Shown here: piece by piece, positions 11,443 through 23,215 of the stretch
How the letters are laid out: each line of letters begins with the position of its first letter
Numbering within the stretch: position 1 is the stretch's first letter
NCBI GenBank assembly: GCA_944548615.1
Contig: OX155952.1
Span: 40,125,231 to 40,189,230 of the forward strand
Direction: 5' to 3'
DNA: 64,000 bases
Source: Micropterix aruncella
Taxonomy: Eukaryota; Arthropoda; Insecta; Lepidoptera; Micropterigidae
Notes under the pieces: generated by a model
What the model saw: only the letters and a program-made list of their open reading frames with translations
What the model was told of the DNA's origin: nothing
The model's database searches: none
Translations under genes and position numbers: made by a program

Positions 11443-11640
11443 GTTTAGGGTCCCGTACCGAAGCTCACACATGGAACCCTATTTAGGAGACTCCGTTGTT
11501 TGTCTGTATGTCCCGGCCAGTGTTTAAAGCTATGTTCATAAAACTCGGAATACATGTAGAACTTGTGTGCCACTCCCAAGTCAAGATCGAAAACATACGT
11601 TTTCATCTCGTTATTAAATGAGACCAAATAGGGTTAAAAA
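11443..11640 (+). repeat. Lepidopteran-type 'gggtcccgtacc' dispersed repeat
   Basis: It contains gtttagggtcccgtaccgaa, then ggaaccctatttaggagactccg and a tgtctgtatgtc block. This box order is that of a repeat I associate with lepidopteran introns and intergenic DNA. No second copy was found in the window, so the call rests on recollection of the motif. Confidence 0.5.
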
Positions 11641-11744
11641 ATCATTTGAAAGGGCTTATTTTGATGATTAAATTTTTTTATCACGTACATAAATCCGCAA
11701 GAAACAAATCATCGAAAACGTTAGCGAAAAAGTACTTCACTTTT

Positions 11745-12115
11745 ACTTTCTCGGCCCAGCAACCAACGAGGAGGGAAAGTATTGTAAACGCGCATTTTTT
11801 TCGTGATTAAGATGGAAATATCCATTTTGATTGGCTTCCAGGCATTATTTCGTCATGGCAATTGTTCAAAAGAGTGTGGTTGAAATCGGCCCACCGGCAT
11901 CGGCGCACTAGTCATATTTTAATCCCGAAATGTAGGACTTGGAGACTTAAAACTTGGTACATAGATGCCTTGTTGGGCCGAAATCGCACAAAATCTTCGC
12001 CGGTAAGTATATTTGCGTAAACGATTGAATCGAATATTTTTATTGCGTTGCATTCTCACTATCAGTGCTCGCCGCCGACTATCCCTTTGAATTAGCTCAA
12101 CTTCAAGACATCATA
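11745..12115 (+). repeat. Dispersed repeat family X, uninterrupted copy
   Basis: It has the same order of blocks as 7880-9010 (ccaacgaggaggg, cggcccaccgg, gtatatttgcgtaaacgatt, cgccgccgactatccctttg) but without the 628-bp GC-rich element. It therefore serves as a paralogous empty site for the insertion at 8214-8841. Confidence 0.7.
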
Positions 12116-12623
12116 ATTTCGTCTTTCACACGTTGCGTTTTTATCATTGTATAGAAAACAGCGTCTTTCGTGATAAACAGTTTTTATTCAGAGGAAGTTT
12201 ACCCCACTTATAACAATTTCACTGATATGTAAGCACGTACAATTCACTGTAACAGTCACTGTCTTCGTCAACGCTCTCACTGGTAAGCCATCTCTTCTTA
12301 AAACTCTCTTCGATAATTAAATGGTAAAATATTAAAACACTTTGTTTATCTTACCGCATATAATCTCCGAGGAACAGACGACACACCGATAAATCACGAT
12401 ATTAGAGCAACCCGCATAAGTACTTTTATAGGAAAGTTGTACACAACTGATTTTTTATTTTGCGGTTCCGCTAAAACGAACCTTTGAGTTGACCATTTTT
12501 TCCACAATATCTAAAACACCCGCTAAGTAAGTCGCAATATCTAATACAAATAATCAGTTTTATGAATATTTTCTGAATGTGATCTCTTAACCTGAAGATG
12601 GTTGAGACGAAGAGGTATTTTTT
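12116..12623. other. No feature assigned
   Basis: AT-rich sequence without recognisable coding or repeat content. Confidence 0.4.
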
Positions 12624-12768
12624 CAACATGCTTTAATTAGGTTCATCCATAACACTGTTATCTTAGAACTTGCTTTTCACCCCTTTCTATTTGTCGTATC
12701 GCTTTAAAACAGCACACTTATGCAATACTCGTGAGAATAAAGTAATATTATACTATCGAGCTCCAAAT
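12624..12768 (+). repeat. Direct repeat R1, first copy (~145 bp)
   Basis: From tcaacatgctttaattagg to ctatcgagctc this stretch recurs at 13023-13168 with about nine to ten differences by eye. The two copies lie in the same orientation with a copy of repeat R2 between them. R1 may be a target segment that was duplicated, or a short terminal repeat. Confidence 0.7.
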
Positions 12769-13022
12769 TTTAAGTAAGTAGTTGTCCATATGTCCTAATG
12801 CCATTAAATTAACATAAATACGAGTATATCGTGTTTAGTGTCAAATGAAAGGTCTGATTGAGTACATTCCGAAAATAAACATGTGTCTATTATATATGGA
12901 TAAATACATAAACCACACATATAATAAAAACCCCTTAATAAAAATATTTATAAATACTTCACTTTCTGTAAATGCAGTCGTACTTTTTATTCTTTTTGAT
13001 ATATTTACTTCTTTCTTTTTAC
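12763..13022 (+). repeat. Repeat R2, first copy (~260 bp)
   Basis: It runs from caaattttaagtaagtag to ttgatatatttactt and recurs at 14143-14400 with small indels. It carries 62-63-codon open frames on both strands, which are not conserved in the second copy. Confidence 0.65.
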
Positions 13023-13168
13023 TCAACATGCTTTAATTAGCTTCACCCATAACACTGTAATCTTAGAACTTACTTTTCATCCATTTCTATTTGTTGTATC
13101 TCTTTAAAACTGCACACTTATGCAATACTCGTGAGAATAAAGTAATATTATACTATCGAGCTCATATG
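13023..13168 (+). repeat. Direct repeat R1, second copy
   Basis: This matches 12624-12768, starting at the same tcaacatgctttaattag box and ending in ctatcgagctc. Together with R2 it forms an R1-R2-R1 arrangement. Confidence 0.7.
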
Positions 13169-13244
13169 CTAATGGAACAATAAGCTTATTAACTTTGGGT
13201 TCGTTTGACATATCTCAAGGAGTCGTTTTGTTACGTATTGCGCC

Positions 13245-13519
13245 CGATTGCGTTTCTTCGTGAGCTAAAATCGGAATTAGTTCATGTGAGCGAAACGGGC
13301 CAATAAGTCAGAGCGGAATATAAAATGAATGATTTACGCTTTTCAAGGATAAGACTACCGATCGAACATAAAGCGACATAATTTAGGATCGGACTAATAC
13401 AGATAATTTTATGTTCGGCAAAAAAAAAGATCGTTCATTTTACATTCCGCTCTAACACACTGCTCTGTCTCTTCGCATGAACTAATTTCCGATATTAGTC
13501 CACGAACAAAAAGCAATCG
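13245..13519. mobile_element. Fold-back MITE, 275 bp, copy 1
   Basis: The two ends are imperfect inverted repeats of about 80-90 bp. The left end begins cgattgcgtttcttcgtgag; the right end read in reverse begins cgattgctttttgttcgtgg. Further in, both arms carry agagcggaatrtaaaatgaa. The centre holds a second inverted box around gaacataaagcgacat and ttatgttcgg. There is no coding capacity. A second copy lies at 56700-56995. The class is not clear from the ends alone, and I could not define a target-site duplication with confidence. Confidence 0.75.
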
Positions 13520-14142
13520 AAGCCATTGTGTATGTTCAACTTTAGGATATTCAGTAGATATTTTTTTTCTCGGTAAGGCCTAAGCTATAAAGGAATATTT
13601 CATTAGTTTTTAATTTCAGGAATTTAAATCAGTATTTACAGAAGCATCTTGCATAAAATGAAATCTTCCGATTAGACGAAAATGAAGCGTTACCTTATCT
13701 CGCTCTATCCTAATAGAGAAAGTTGGACGCCCGATTATCGACTGCTCAGGGCTATTACTAAACGATATTATTGCGAAGTATTCTTAGTTAGTTCACGAAG
13801 AAACGCAATCGAACCCATTGGTCAAGAAGGTAAAAGCGTGTTTTTTAGTTTTTTGAACTATTTAAACACAATTAATAATAACAAAGTACCGCTATTAGTT
13901 TTGCAAATTGCAGCTGGCACCGGTTCGCGTGAAATATTTTGTAATATCTTAAATATTATGCAAAAATATTTACTATTTCTACACGGCTGCCCAAAAAACA
14001 GGACTGTACAAGGTTTATATATGTATGTTTTCCGTTTCTTTATTCCAGCAAAACTTCTAAACGCTTAAACCGATTTAGAACTGTGTAGTATTGTTAGAAT
14101 TGTTATAGCATCGAAAGTGTCATGTGGGATCTTAACCGTCCA
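13520..14142. other. No gene; contains a MITE-end fragment
   Basis: At 13791-13820 the sequence ttcacgaagaaacgcaatcg is the reverse of the MITE terminus at 13245. An open frame of 128 codons at 13682-14068 runs straight through this piece, so I do not treat it as a gene. Confidence 0.5.
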
Positions 14143-14400
14143 AATATTAAGTAAGTAGGTATGTGTCCAAATGTCCTATTGCCATTAAATTAACATAAAT
14201 ACGAATATATCGTGTTTAGTGTGAAATGAAAGGTCTGATTGAGTATATTCCGGAAATAAACATGTGTATTATATATGGATAAAAACAAAAACCACACATA
14301 TCATAAAAACACATATCATAAAAAATATTTATAAATACAATAGTTCACTTTCTGTAACGGCAGTCGTATTTTTTATTCTTTTTGATATATTTACTTACTA
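14143..14400 (+). repeat. Repeat R2, second copy
   Basis: This is similar to 12763-13022 throughout: attaagtaagtagg, then atatcgtgtttagtgtgaaa, then ttttgatatatttactta. Short insertions are present, one being a local duplication of acacatatcataaaaa. Confidence 0.65.
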
Positions 14401-15574
14401 TCCTTGAGTTGTTTAAAATCTGTTGATTATTGCCATTTTTCGTGCCTTTCTGCGAAGCGCTCTTAAATTTGTTTCTAATTTAGCACTAGTGCATTAAAAA
14501 TGAAAGAGTCAATATGTCGACGACGGATTGAGCAGTCGCATCGCCGTCGACTGGGGTTTAAGTGAGTTTAATTATACTTCGGTGGTTTGTTTTATTGCAT
14601 CCGAAGCAGTAATTCATTTTTTAATGGTTGTTATTAATTTTAAGACTTCGAGATGACTTTATTTATGGCAAACGTCGCCACGCCATTCCCTTGCTTCGAT
14701 TGCAACACGCCAGCGTTATACTTTTCTCACTCTATAAGTCTTTCGTATCGGCGAAATCTGCGACACGGACATTTGTAATGCGTAAGCGATTGGACGGGTA
14801 ATATAAGTGGGTGCGAAGCGATCGTACTCGTTTTATACAGCTTGTACTTTATGCTTGTAAAAAGATTGCAGTAGCTGGGTGGAGTACTTTTTAAAATTGG
14901 GGGGGGGGGGGGTACGCTCCGGGTGCCAAACGGCTTGGGGGTAATAGAATTACTGCACCGTACCATCTTCATTTGTAAATTCGTATTTTTGCCTGTGTTT
15001 ATACGGGGGATGCTAATGGGCCCTATGCGGCTGGGTCACCCTTTTTTATATATCGGTGTAATCTTGGCTACTTAATGACAATCTGGAAATATTCCCTCTG
15101 AAAAGCTTAAATTGTGAAGATATGTTAGACAATGTGCCAGTACACGTTTATGGATTTTAATTACGCTAACAGGTATATCATCGAGACCAGTTGATTTTTT
15201 GTTCTTTGGAGAGTCGATGCATTTTTCTATTTCTTGATTGTTGATCGATAGTTTGATCCTTATTAAATGTAGTTTATGTAGAACTCTTTGGATGCTTTCT
15301 ATTTTTCTAGTTTTTATATATTTTGTTATTGAATTTCTGATTCTCTATGTTTTCTCATTATTTCTGTTGTTTTTTATTTTTCAAGTTTTTATGTCTTTGT
15401 TATTTTTGAATTTCTATGTTTTTTTTTGAATTATTAATGTTTTATAGACTTTTTTATAATTTTATGAATACTTTGAAATGTAATTTTATTTGTAGAAATA
15501 ACAATTTTATTTGATATGTAATTTCTATACCCAGATCGGGTTTTTGAAAATAAATTATTCTTATTCTTCTTTTT
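14401..15574. other. No gene; homopolymer G run
   Basis: A run of about 14 G lies at 14899-14912. 15238-15460 is strongly T-rich. No coding domain was recognised. Confidence 0.45.
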
Positions 15575-16145
15575 CTTACTAAGACCCGTTCGTACTTGGG
15601 TCGGCCCAGCTCACGGGTCAGAACCCATTTGGTAGCCTCCACGCAAAATTTTCGAGCCTGGGTATGACTTGCGCCCCCTGCAACTGAGTATGCAGATGGG
15701 TCCGTTTCTACCGGGACCGTTTTTTCGGGCGCGTCTGGACGGATTGCGCACTGTTACCTATAGAGAGGGGTGGCTGTTGACCTAATGTCAGCTGCTCTTG
15801 AAACGACTAATTAGACACCCGATCCTGCTTCAGAGACGGGCATAGACGCCATAGTCCGCGATCATTTCTAACTAAATTATCGCCTAAATTAGATAGAGGA
15901 CCGCGCAAGCGATCTCGAACCTGTAACCAGTCGGGAGGCCGGACAAATTCGACCTTAACTGGTAGTCAGGGGTGAGGCGGACCGCTGATGCTTCTCAGTG
16001 TCTCGCGTAAGTCGATGGACGGGCCGTGGCGGATCTAGTTGATGGATTATTTCTCCCCAAGTCTCTACATTCAGCCCAGGTTTAAAGAATTATTACATAT
16101 CTTTATACCTTCCTGGGTTAAGGGGTTTGCCCGTTATAGATGACA
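15575..16145 (-). mobile_element. GC-rich dispersed element G, minus copy
   Basis: Reverse-complemented, it starts with gttgtcatctataacgggca, resembling the start of the 8214 element, and reaches tggaggctaccaaatggg and gacccgtgag at its other end. Beyond this, on the minus strand, lies a purine-rich stretch with aagaataagaataattta that could be a poly-A-like tail. If so, it supports a LINE- or SINE-type origin for the family. Confidence 0.65.
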
Positions 16146-16635
16146 ACACTCTTCTGTCGGTATACGATGTCGTATATATGTTGTATAAGATGTTGTATAC
16201 TGTGTGTATACGTTGTACTCGGGACTAAGGCGGGACCCACAGGTATGATCCAGATTACTATGGAATTGTTATTATGTGATCGCATACTATCTGTCTTGTA
16301 TGCATTACGTTGCAATAAAAATAACCTTACCTTTCTCAATACTAAATAATCGATTGAGTAAAATATTTTCATAAATAGTTGCCGAAAATTACATTTTAAA
16401 TATATAAAATAATGCAATAGAAATCATAAAATTTCAATGTTATAAATTCGTAAAATTGCAAATCTGACTTACGTAGGAACGTATCAGAAAATTCGAATAA
16501 AATTAATACAATGGTTAAATATAGAATAAAATTTTAAATTCTGATTTATAAAAATTACAACATTTATTGCTATTAAAAATTTCTTACAACAAAAATCTGA
16601 AAATTCATTATGTTTTTCATTATCTCTACGACTTA
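16146..16635. other. AT-rich DNA, no feature assigned
   Basis: Overlapping short open frames on both strands at 16118-16417 show no recognisable domain. Confidence 0.4.
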
Positions 16636-16639
16636 TTTA

Positions 16640-16870
16640 TTTATGAATTCATTTCTATAAAACATTTATTTTTGTTCCAAAAAATTATCTGGAACCGAAT
16701 GCCAAAACCTTAACCTCATGCCTTTTCGATTCTATCACAGAATTAAGACTAACCCGTCCAAGGGTGGACAGGAGAGAGACCAAGAGTTTGAAGTCTTTAA
16801 AATCGTTGTACTGCAGAAAACAATCACGGAGGCTATTTAGCACATGTTTTAAGCGAATGCCTAAAAACAA
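16640..16870 (-). pseudogene. LINE 3' end fragment, family C, copy 1
   Basis: On the minus strand an open frame ends SVIESKRHEVKVLAFGSR after an LSTLGRVS block. The same region is recognisable at 43890-44010 and 44655-44800, with the consensus STL-RVSPSSVIE-KRHEVKVLPFGS. An A/T-rich tail (rc of ttatttatttatgaatt) follows on the minus strand. The repeated conservation in one frame suggests the end of a retrotransposon ORF, but I cannot name the clade. Confidence 0.6.
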
Positions 16871-18175
16871 GACTTTTGGATTGCCACCGCATACTTAACT
16901 CCGTTTTACCGAAAAGTGGACATACAATAATTGTGCTCAAGGATATATGATTTTTCCAATATGTTTTCAAAGTGAATTTTGTATATTTCTTTTAGTTTTA
17001 GACATATTCGAATTAAAGTCGTTAGAATTAAAAGATAATCTTTTCAAATAATTTAATTTTACGTGTGTGTGATTTGGCTGAGAATTGATCAAGTCTACTC
17101 TTACTCCATAATGCCGCCTTCTTTCAAGTGTCATCTTATCGCTGCTAAGACTGCTTTAACACGGACTTGCTTGGTTCTTTTTACAGCTTACAGTGAGTCT
17201 TATGAAAGAGTTCATCACAATTTTAATATACGTAGTCTGTTTGTAAGTACTGTCACACAAATAAATTTTGCCACATACAAAATGGCCAAATAATTGCCAA
17301 ATTTTGCCAATTAAAAATGTCGAACCTCTGCGGTAATGCGCTGAAGTTGGTTTTCAAAACTCTTAAAAATTGAGAAAAAGCGTTCAGTTATAACTGACCT
17401 GGCAAGGCGCGCGCATAGCAAATATCCCGGCTGGAAACAGAAACTGATGTCACTGCCTGTAAAACATTAAGTAGGAAATAAATGATAGTATTTAGTACTT
17501 ATTATTTAGTTTTTAGTTTTTCCATGATAATTTTAAATGACTATTATAGGTATGTGAGCGTTATATCAATATGTAATTGATTTATATATGTATATTATTT
17601 TAGTTTTTATTTTTATTTATTTTGGTTTTATTATTATTTTCGTATAAATATATGTATGTGTATGTGTGCATATATGGATATATATTTTATATCCATATAT
17701 GCGTAAATCGCACATCCGAAAGTATAATATGATGGAGGCAAACTACTTTTAAAATTTTAAGGTCATTTTAAGGAAAACTACGTTAAAGCAGTAAAGTAAA
17801 GTAAGCTAATGCAATATAACATATATTATGAGGACATGACAATAATTCGAATAATAACAGGAAGAATAATACGAATTGTGATTCTTTATCCCGATCAGCA
17901 ATTTTCAGAACAGAAATTGGGAATGTCTCGAAAAGAAGACAGCATTTCAAGAATCGTCCAGCCAATTGACCAACTTTATTAAAACGACAATTTTTTGTAT
18001 TATATTTCTAAAAGGACGGAGCGTCGTTTGGTGGAGGTATTATCTCTTTCCCTCACAACTCGTAAGCGGCCACGTGCGACGGTAAAGGGTGATCGCATCC
18101 TATTATTTCACCCTATTGTCACAATTTCTAGTTCAGAGCCCTCCATCTATAAGGGCATACGAGAGCCACGCTATA
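16871..18175. other. No gene; short hairpin at 17668-17702
   Basis: Mostly AT-rich. At 17668-17681 and 17689-17702 a 14-bp inverted repeat (gcatatatggatat) flanks a 7-base loop inside a TATG-rich microsatellite. 17320-17470 is GC-richer and unassigned. Confidence 0.5.
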
Positions 18176-18490
18176 TATTTTGAGATACAAGGAAACTACA
18201 AGTCTTTTTAGACAAATGGTTTTATTTTAGCTTAAAATAATCACCACCTACATTAATGCGCTTTTGTAACCAAAGCTTCCACAACTTCCAAAGTTTGAAG
18301 CCAGCCATCTTTTGGAATGCTGTAAAAATATGATGAATTCCTTTATCTATCTCATCCTCCATCGTAAAACGTAGACCACGTAAATGTTTCTTTATGTTAA
18401 AGAACAACCAGAAATCAAACATGGCCAAATCAGGCGAATAGGGTAAATGCTCAATGATTGTCCACCATTATTTAATATTTTTAACGTTTC
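18176..18490 (-). pseudogene. mariner-like transposase, C-terminal part
   Basis: On the minus strand the frame reads IIEHLPYSPDLAMFDFWLFF, then NIKKHLRGLRF and LQKRINVGGDYFK to the stop. This is the C-terminal part of a mariner transposase: the YSPDLAP-x-D block with the third catalytic aspartate retained, and the usual ending. The N-terminal part appears in the same orientation at 19430-19745, with about 940 bases of other DNA between. A mariner transposase cuts and pastes its own element into TA sites. This copy is dead. Confidence 0.82.
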
Positions 18491-19429
18491 CCGCTTGACT
18501 TGATGCGACGACCTTTACGGTCGTTTCCTATCGCATTGAGCATAGCTCTTTTATCGAGGTGTCGGATGCGAGGACCTCTCGGGCCCCCCTTTCTATTAGG
18601 TTGCGCTTTTTCTGCATTGTTGATTAAATGCGTGGTGGCGTATGCGATTCTTACTCGTTCTACGTTTGGGCTTGGCGGCCAAAAGCTATATGAAGCATAA
18701 TTTTGTGGCCTGGTTGTGAGAACACAAAAAAGAATATTAATACAGTTATGCCGGATTTTAAAAACCCGGTCCTTAAGCTATCATTTCGCCGAAACGAAAT
18801 TGGTAAATTATTTCCATATTAATTCTAAATTATCTTTATTCTGTTACTGTTTACCAAAACAATAAAAACGAGCGAGATTTGTCTTCAGTTTTTGGAAAAC
18901 CTAGAGATGATTCTCAATATTAAAAAATACTGTTTACACCAGCGTATGGTCTATTTGCATAGTACCAAGACAGTTTTTGGAACTTTCATACAAAAAATCT
19001 AAGAAAAAAATGTTTAAAGTTACGTAATTTCCAGAAAGGTTATGGCCAAACATTGTTTTTTCTATTTATTAAAGATACTTTTGAGTGATATAAAAAATAA
19101 CACAGTGATCTTAAGTTATTTTATTATTGTAATCTAATTTTTACTTTATAAAAAACTATTCATTTGGTAATTTATTATATTATAATTGAAAAGCCAAATC
19201 GACTATATTAGACGATGCGCGAAGCCGAAATCCTCATTCGTAATTAGCCACTGCCAACGGTGGGACGTATTTTCTTGTCGCCGCGGTATACCTATACATC
19301 TTTATGTATATATTGAAAGCGCGCGGGCGCGTGGCATTGTAAAAATACCTAAATTTTTAGTCGCGTCAACTCGGAAGGGAGCCTTAAGAGTAACATGGTT
19401 TTATATGAAGATGATCATTTAAAATTGAA
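18491..19429. other. DNA separating the two ends of a mariner remnant
   Basis: The expected middle of the transposase is absent. 18495-18735 is GC-richer than its neighbours and open on both strands: 66 codons on + and about 80 codons without stop on -, the latter rich in Lys and Arg (GPRGPRIRHLDKRAM). I do not recognise either product. 18736-19429 is AT-rich. Confidence 0.45.
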
Positions 19430-19745
19430 TTCACTGTTGCGGATCCAACACCAAGAGTTACCTCAATCGCTTGATAGGTGCATCTTGGATCTTCTTCGAT
19501 CATACGTCTCACTCTCTCAATGTTTCCAAGAGTAACTGAAGAATAGGGCCTACCAGCACGTACCTCATCACCAGGCGATATTCGTCGTTTTTTAAATTGG
19601 CTATACTACCCTTGATCGTAAAGGACTTTCATCGCCGAATGCGCGTAGTAGCCTGGCTTCAAGCGTTAAATCTTAGTAGATCATAGCGCGCACATGTTGT
19701 CTTGATAAATCCATGCTTCGATAAGAAATCGTATGAACCACCTTT
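19430..19745 (-). pseudogene. mariner-like transposase, N-terminal DNA-binding part
   Basis: On the minus strand the frame begins near 19715 with MDLSRQHVRAMIY, the usual start of one mariner group. After frameshifts it gives RAGRPYSSVTLGNIERVRR and MIEEDPRCTYQAIEVTLGVG, the second helix-turn-helix region. It is in the same orientation as the C-terminal part at 18176-18490. Weakly matching ends around tattttgagat near 18175 and 19860 could be the terminal inverted repeats, but they are too short to be certain. Confidence 0.75.
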
Positions 19746-20519
19746 ACTCTGTGACAGCAGCGACTCAACTGCTAGTCAGAGCGTACTAATTAGGGATGGT
19801 GGTATTACACCATAAAATACAGTGTTGCCAGCTTTAACTCCTCTTGTTTTATGGCATCTCAAAATACAGTGACCTACATATATCTCATTTTATTTAATTT
19901 TTATTTAATTTTATTTTATTCTGGAACCAAACAGAACTACATAAAACATAATAAAAACGTATTTAAAAGTGACAAAAATCCATTAATGTGATTCCGAATA
20001 TATAATGTATACAAAATTAACGCAATATAATTTTATATTGTTTCCGCTTGAGAATGGGGGGAATCAGAATGGGAAGTAATGTTAAGGGAAGAGACAAAGT
20101 AGATAAAAAATATTATGTATGTATATAAATATATTTATTTATAATTTTAGGTATGATATATAGGTATTATAATGAATATACTTGAGAATAAATTATGTCC
20201 ATGAACTAAATTAAATGAAATATAATATGTATAAACTTTTTGTGATCACATCTAGATAGACTCTAGATTGAATTCTTATAAGAGGTTTTTGATGAGTGTA
20301 ATATGTCCACACTTAAAAAGTCTGTATTATATCTATGACACGCTTTGTATAGAAAAGCATTTTGAGATGCGTTGGTTTTCACAACAGGGAGATGAAATAG
20401 TCGATGCGATCGAACAGGGCGAGGAGGAACTTAAAATTCAATGCGCTCCAAAATCGCGTTCGCATCGATGGAATTATTTACCAACCCATGCAAAGTATAC
20501 GGCATCGATCAAGACTCTA
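19746..20519. other. AT-rich DNA, no feature assigned
   Basis: A 99-codon open frame at 20268-20567 has no recognisable domain and its end runs into the LINE repeat that begins near 20520. Confidence 0.4.
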
Positions 20520-20993
20520 CGGCTCTCCAATGGCATTAACTTGTGGGCTTTTAAGGATTCCTCATAGGAGCTGGGCTTAGTGAAAGAAGTGAAATTTAAT
20601 CGCTTCACAAATCTTTTTTGTATCGATTCGATCCAGACCACTGATGGGCATTCCAGACCACTGATGCAAATTCCAACTGACTTCTTACATAGGAATTATA
20701 GAGGATTTTAAGCGTGTCAGTGGATTTGAATACCGATGATACTCTTAGAATAAAACCTAGTAATTTATATGCTTTTCTAATAATATTATCGATGTGTTCG
20801 GCGAATAGCATTTTCGTGTCAAGTGTAATCCCAAGATCTCGCACCGCTGCTTCTCTTCCAACTATAGCGCCATTCAAGTTGTAGGCAAACATTATATTAG
20901 TATTTTTTCTGGAGTATGTGATTACGTGACATTTGCTTACGTTAACGAAGAGACAGTTATTGGAACAGTATTTCATAAGGCGGTTTATATCCT
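20520..20993 (-). pseudogene. LINE RT C-terminal fragment (Jockey/CR1-like)
   Basis: A 123-codon minus-strand frame reads NNCLFVNVSKCHVITYSRK, then VRDLGITLDTKMLFAEHIDN, then KAYKLLGFILR and YVRSQLEFASVVWN. This is the region following the RT active site in Jockey-like LINEs. No stop breaks this segment, but the active-site part and the 3' end are missing. A similar minus-strand segment is at 52755-53030, and the shared flank (aaggattcctcataggag) shows the two are copies of one family. Confidence 0.85.
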
Positions 20994-21649
20994 TGATCGG
21001 ATCTCACTAAAAATCAAATCATGTTATCTATTTATACGCATAACCAAATTATGTATTCTATTTATGTGTACTAATATATTCAACCGGCCCAAGCTATAAA
21101 AATCTGCTTGTACTTGATCAATGCTATCACTTCGCGCTACAAAGTAGGTTCCGTTAATGAAATAAAATATGTATTACGGAGTGGAGAGTGGCGCGCGTTG
21201 TCACGCCACACCTTGAACCCGCACACAATATTCTGTGTTTTTATTGGTTGCGTCGTTTAAGATGGCGGCAGAAGATTTATAGGTGGGCTCGTACCATTTG
21301 AATAATTAACTAAGCAATTGAATCAGCGCCTTATCTCATCGCCTCGCGCCTTTACACTTTTGTCGCGTCGCGCGACGTTGATAACGTGCTTCGGTCGGAT
21401 CGTTTCCAGCCACAAACTCGTTTCTTCCCACAGCCTGCGCACGAGTCCGTTGGCTCTTAGTGTGAAAAGTATCGAATGCTGATGAAATTACTAGGTAGAA
21501 CGCGATTTCGTATGCTGAAAATAGAAACACCGATAAGATCTTAAGGGGCCCCTTTCGCGGAGCGAAACTCTAAAGTAGGCGCGGTTCAAATACTCGCTGT
21601 TTCGCCTTATGTGCATTTTCGTGATTCAAAACAGGAGACATTGCGATAT
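20994..21649. other. No gene; GC-rich patch 21180-21620
   Basis: This region includes tggcgcgcgttgtcacgcca and several CG-rich words (gtcgcgtcgcgcgacgtt), with local self-complementarity. It looks like a worn repeat or a promoter-like segment of one. No second copy was found in the window. Confidence 0.4.
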
Positions 21650-22560
21650 ATAAAGTTCACAACCATAATTAAATGTCATTTGGGCTCTCAATTTCTTTTG
21701 TCAATTCGGTATGATTTCTCAAAAGCGTTTGATTGCGTACATCATAAAACTATTGTCTTAAAACTTAAAATATAAAACGAAAAATTAAGGAATAAGGGGC
21801 AATGCTCTGGATTTATACTAGGTCGTACTTAAAAAATGTATTAAAAAAGTAATGTTATTACTTGTGTTTATTATTCCCACATACATATATATGGATCTGC
21901 CGTGTACTATAATTATGTACAGAATAAGTCAGATATGATATTATTTGTAGATGACACTTCCCTTATTATTAAAATTGTTCGACTAAAGGACATCTTGGAC
22001 GAATTAAAGGCAGCTTTATCTTTCGTGTTAAATTGGTTTAAAGTAAATAATTTAGTACTTAATTTTAGTCCAAATCCAACAAACTAGAAGTTAAAGAAAC
22101 GTTTTTTGCTATAACTATAGATTGAAAATTACAATGGGTTCGTATTTTATATATAATATAGGTAATTTAGACAGACTTAGCTCTGCGACTTTCACTGTGA
22201 TGAAAATTAGGCAACTGACTGATGTAGCAACGGCCCTGACCGACTGATGTGGCATTAGTCTATTTCAGTTACTTCCATTGCATGTCCATAGCTGTTCTAT
22301 ACTGTTATTGGGTAAGCCTGCTGATATTGAAGCTATCCACATTGCAAACCAGGGATATACACATAGGTACAATTCGTGCGATACACATACTACTTCCAGA
22401 GAAATATTAATCGATCTTTTTAAAATCGTTAATATCCTCACTGTTTCTTATTAATTTATATAAGAAGAGAGCTGAGGAATTGTGCGCACTTAAATAACAG
22501 ACATATTGCAGCTAAAAGAAGTTGAATGATGATTTCGTGAGCCCTAGGTACTATAGTAAT
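21650..22560 (+). pseudogene. LINE reverse transcriptase remnant (Jockey-like), + strand
   Basis: Fragments appear in the expected order. YDFSKAFDCVHHKTIVLKLK is at about 21710-21770. The active-site block LFVDDTSLIIK is at about 21944-21976, with both aspartates present, followed by NWFKVNNLVLNFSP. Then come SSATFTVMKIRQLTDVATA near 22170-22230 and a VYFSYFHCMS trace. Frameshifts and stops separate the blocks, and there are deletions between them. It is a different LINE lineage from the one at 0.36-4.76 kb. Confidence 0.8.
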
Positions 22561-22679
22561 AGTATGAAAATAAATATTTTAATGAAGTTAAGAACAAAAT
22601 AAAGATGTATAGGGTTTAAAGAGCAAATGTGCTTTTGAGCTCCTTCCCCTATTTTACGGGGTAATCGTTCACGGTGGTT

Positions 22680-23215
22680 GGGCAATTATTATTAAGCGCA
22701 CCAATGATAATATGGAAAAGCAATTACTATTATTATTATTTTGTTAAATCGCTGTTCTTGTGTTTTTGTTCTTTTTTTAATTGAATTATATTGAAATATA
22801 TATTTTAACTTGTAACATGGACATTTTATATATAATTGTATCCTCGGACTATTTAAATTTGATTCTTTAAATATTTATTACGATATCATTTTTCCATTTA
22901 TTTCGATTCATTATTAATATTTTTATATTTTATTGTATTTATTACGACATTATATTATTATTATTCAATTTGATTATTTCACCATTTACTGAATGTTATT
23001 TTTCCAGCACACTACAGCTACATTTACATCACAATACACTTCTTTACAGCTACATCACACTACACTCAAATTACAATGTTTATTATTATTAGTTAATTTT
23101 TAATATTATTTGAAACCTAGCATATTTTTTAAATTAAGTATTCTAAAGTATGCACAAACCACTCTACTTGGTACGCTTGCCTTAGTACGGGCCTAGGCCT
23201 AGTTACGCTGCATTC
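22680..23215 (+). repeat. Dispersed repeat family Z, copy 1
   Basis: The end of this AT-rich segment, tggtacgcttgccttagtac followed by gggcctaggcctagtta, recurs at about 32437-32472, and the upstream Phe/Ile-rich AT sequence is also similar to 31960-32400. Both copies have the same orientation. Class unknown. Confidence 0.55.

Noticed and set aside
13682..14068. 128-codon + ORF
   Set aside because: It runs through a MITE terminal fragment (13791-13820), shows no domain, and its interior is ordinary AT-rich sequence.
15238..15429. 63-codon + ORF rich in Leu and Phe
   Set aside because: It is the translation of a T-rich stretch; membrane-like composition is a by-product of base composition.
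17668..17702. 14-bp stem hairpin as a transcription terminator or miRNA precursor
   Set aside because: It lies in a TATG/TATA microsatellite where such symmetry arises readily, and the stem is too short and AT-rich for a convincing miRNA.
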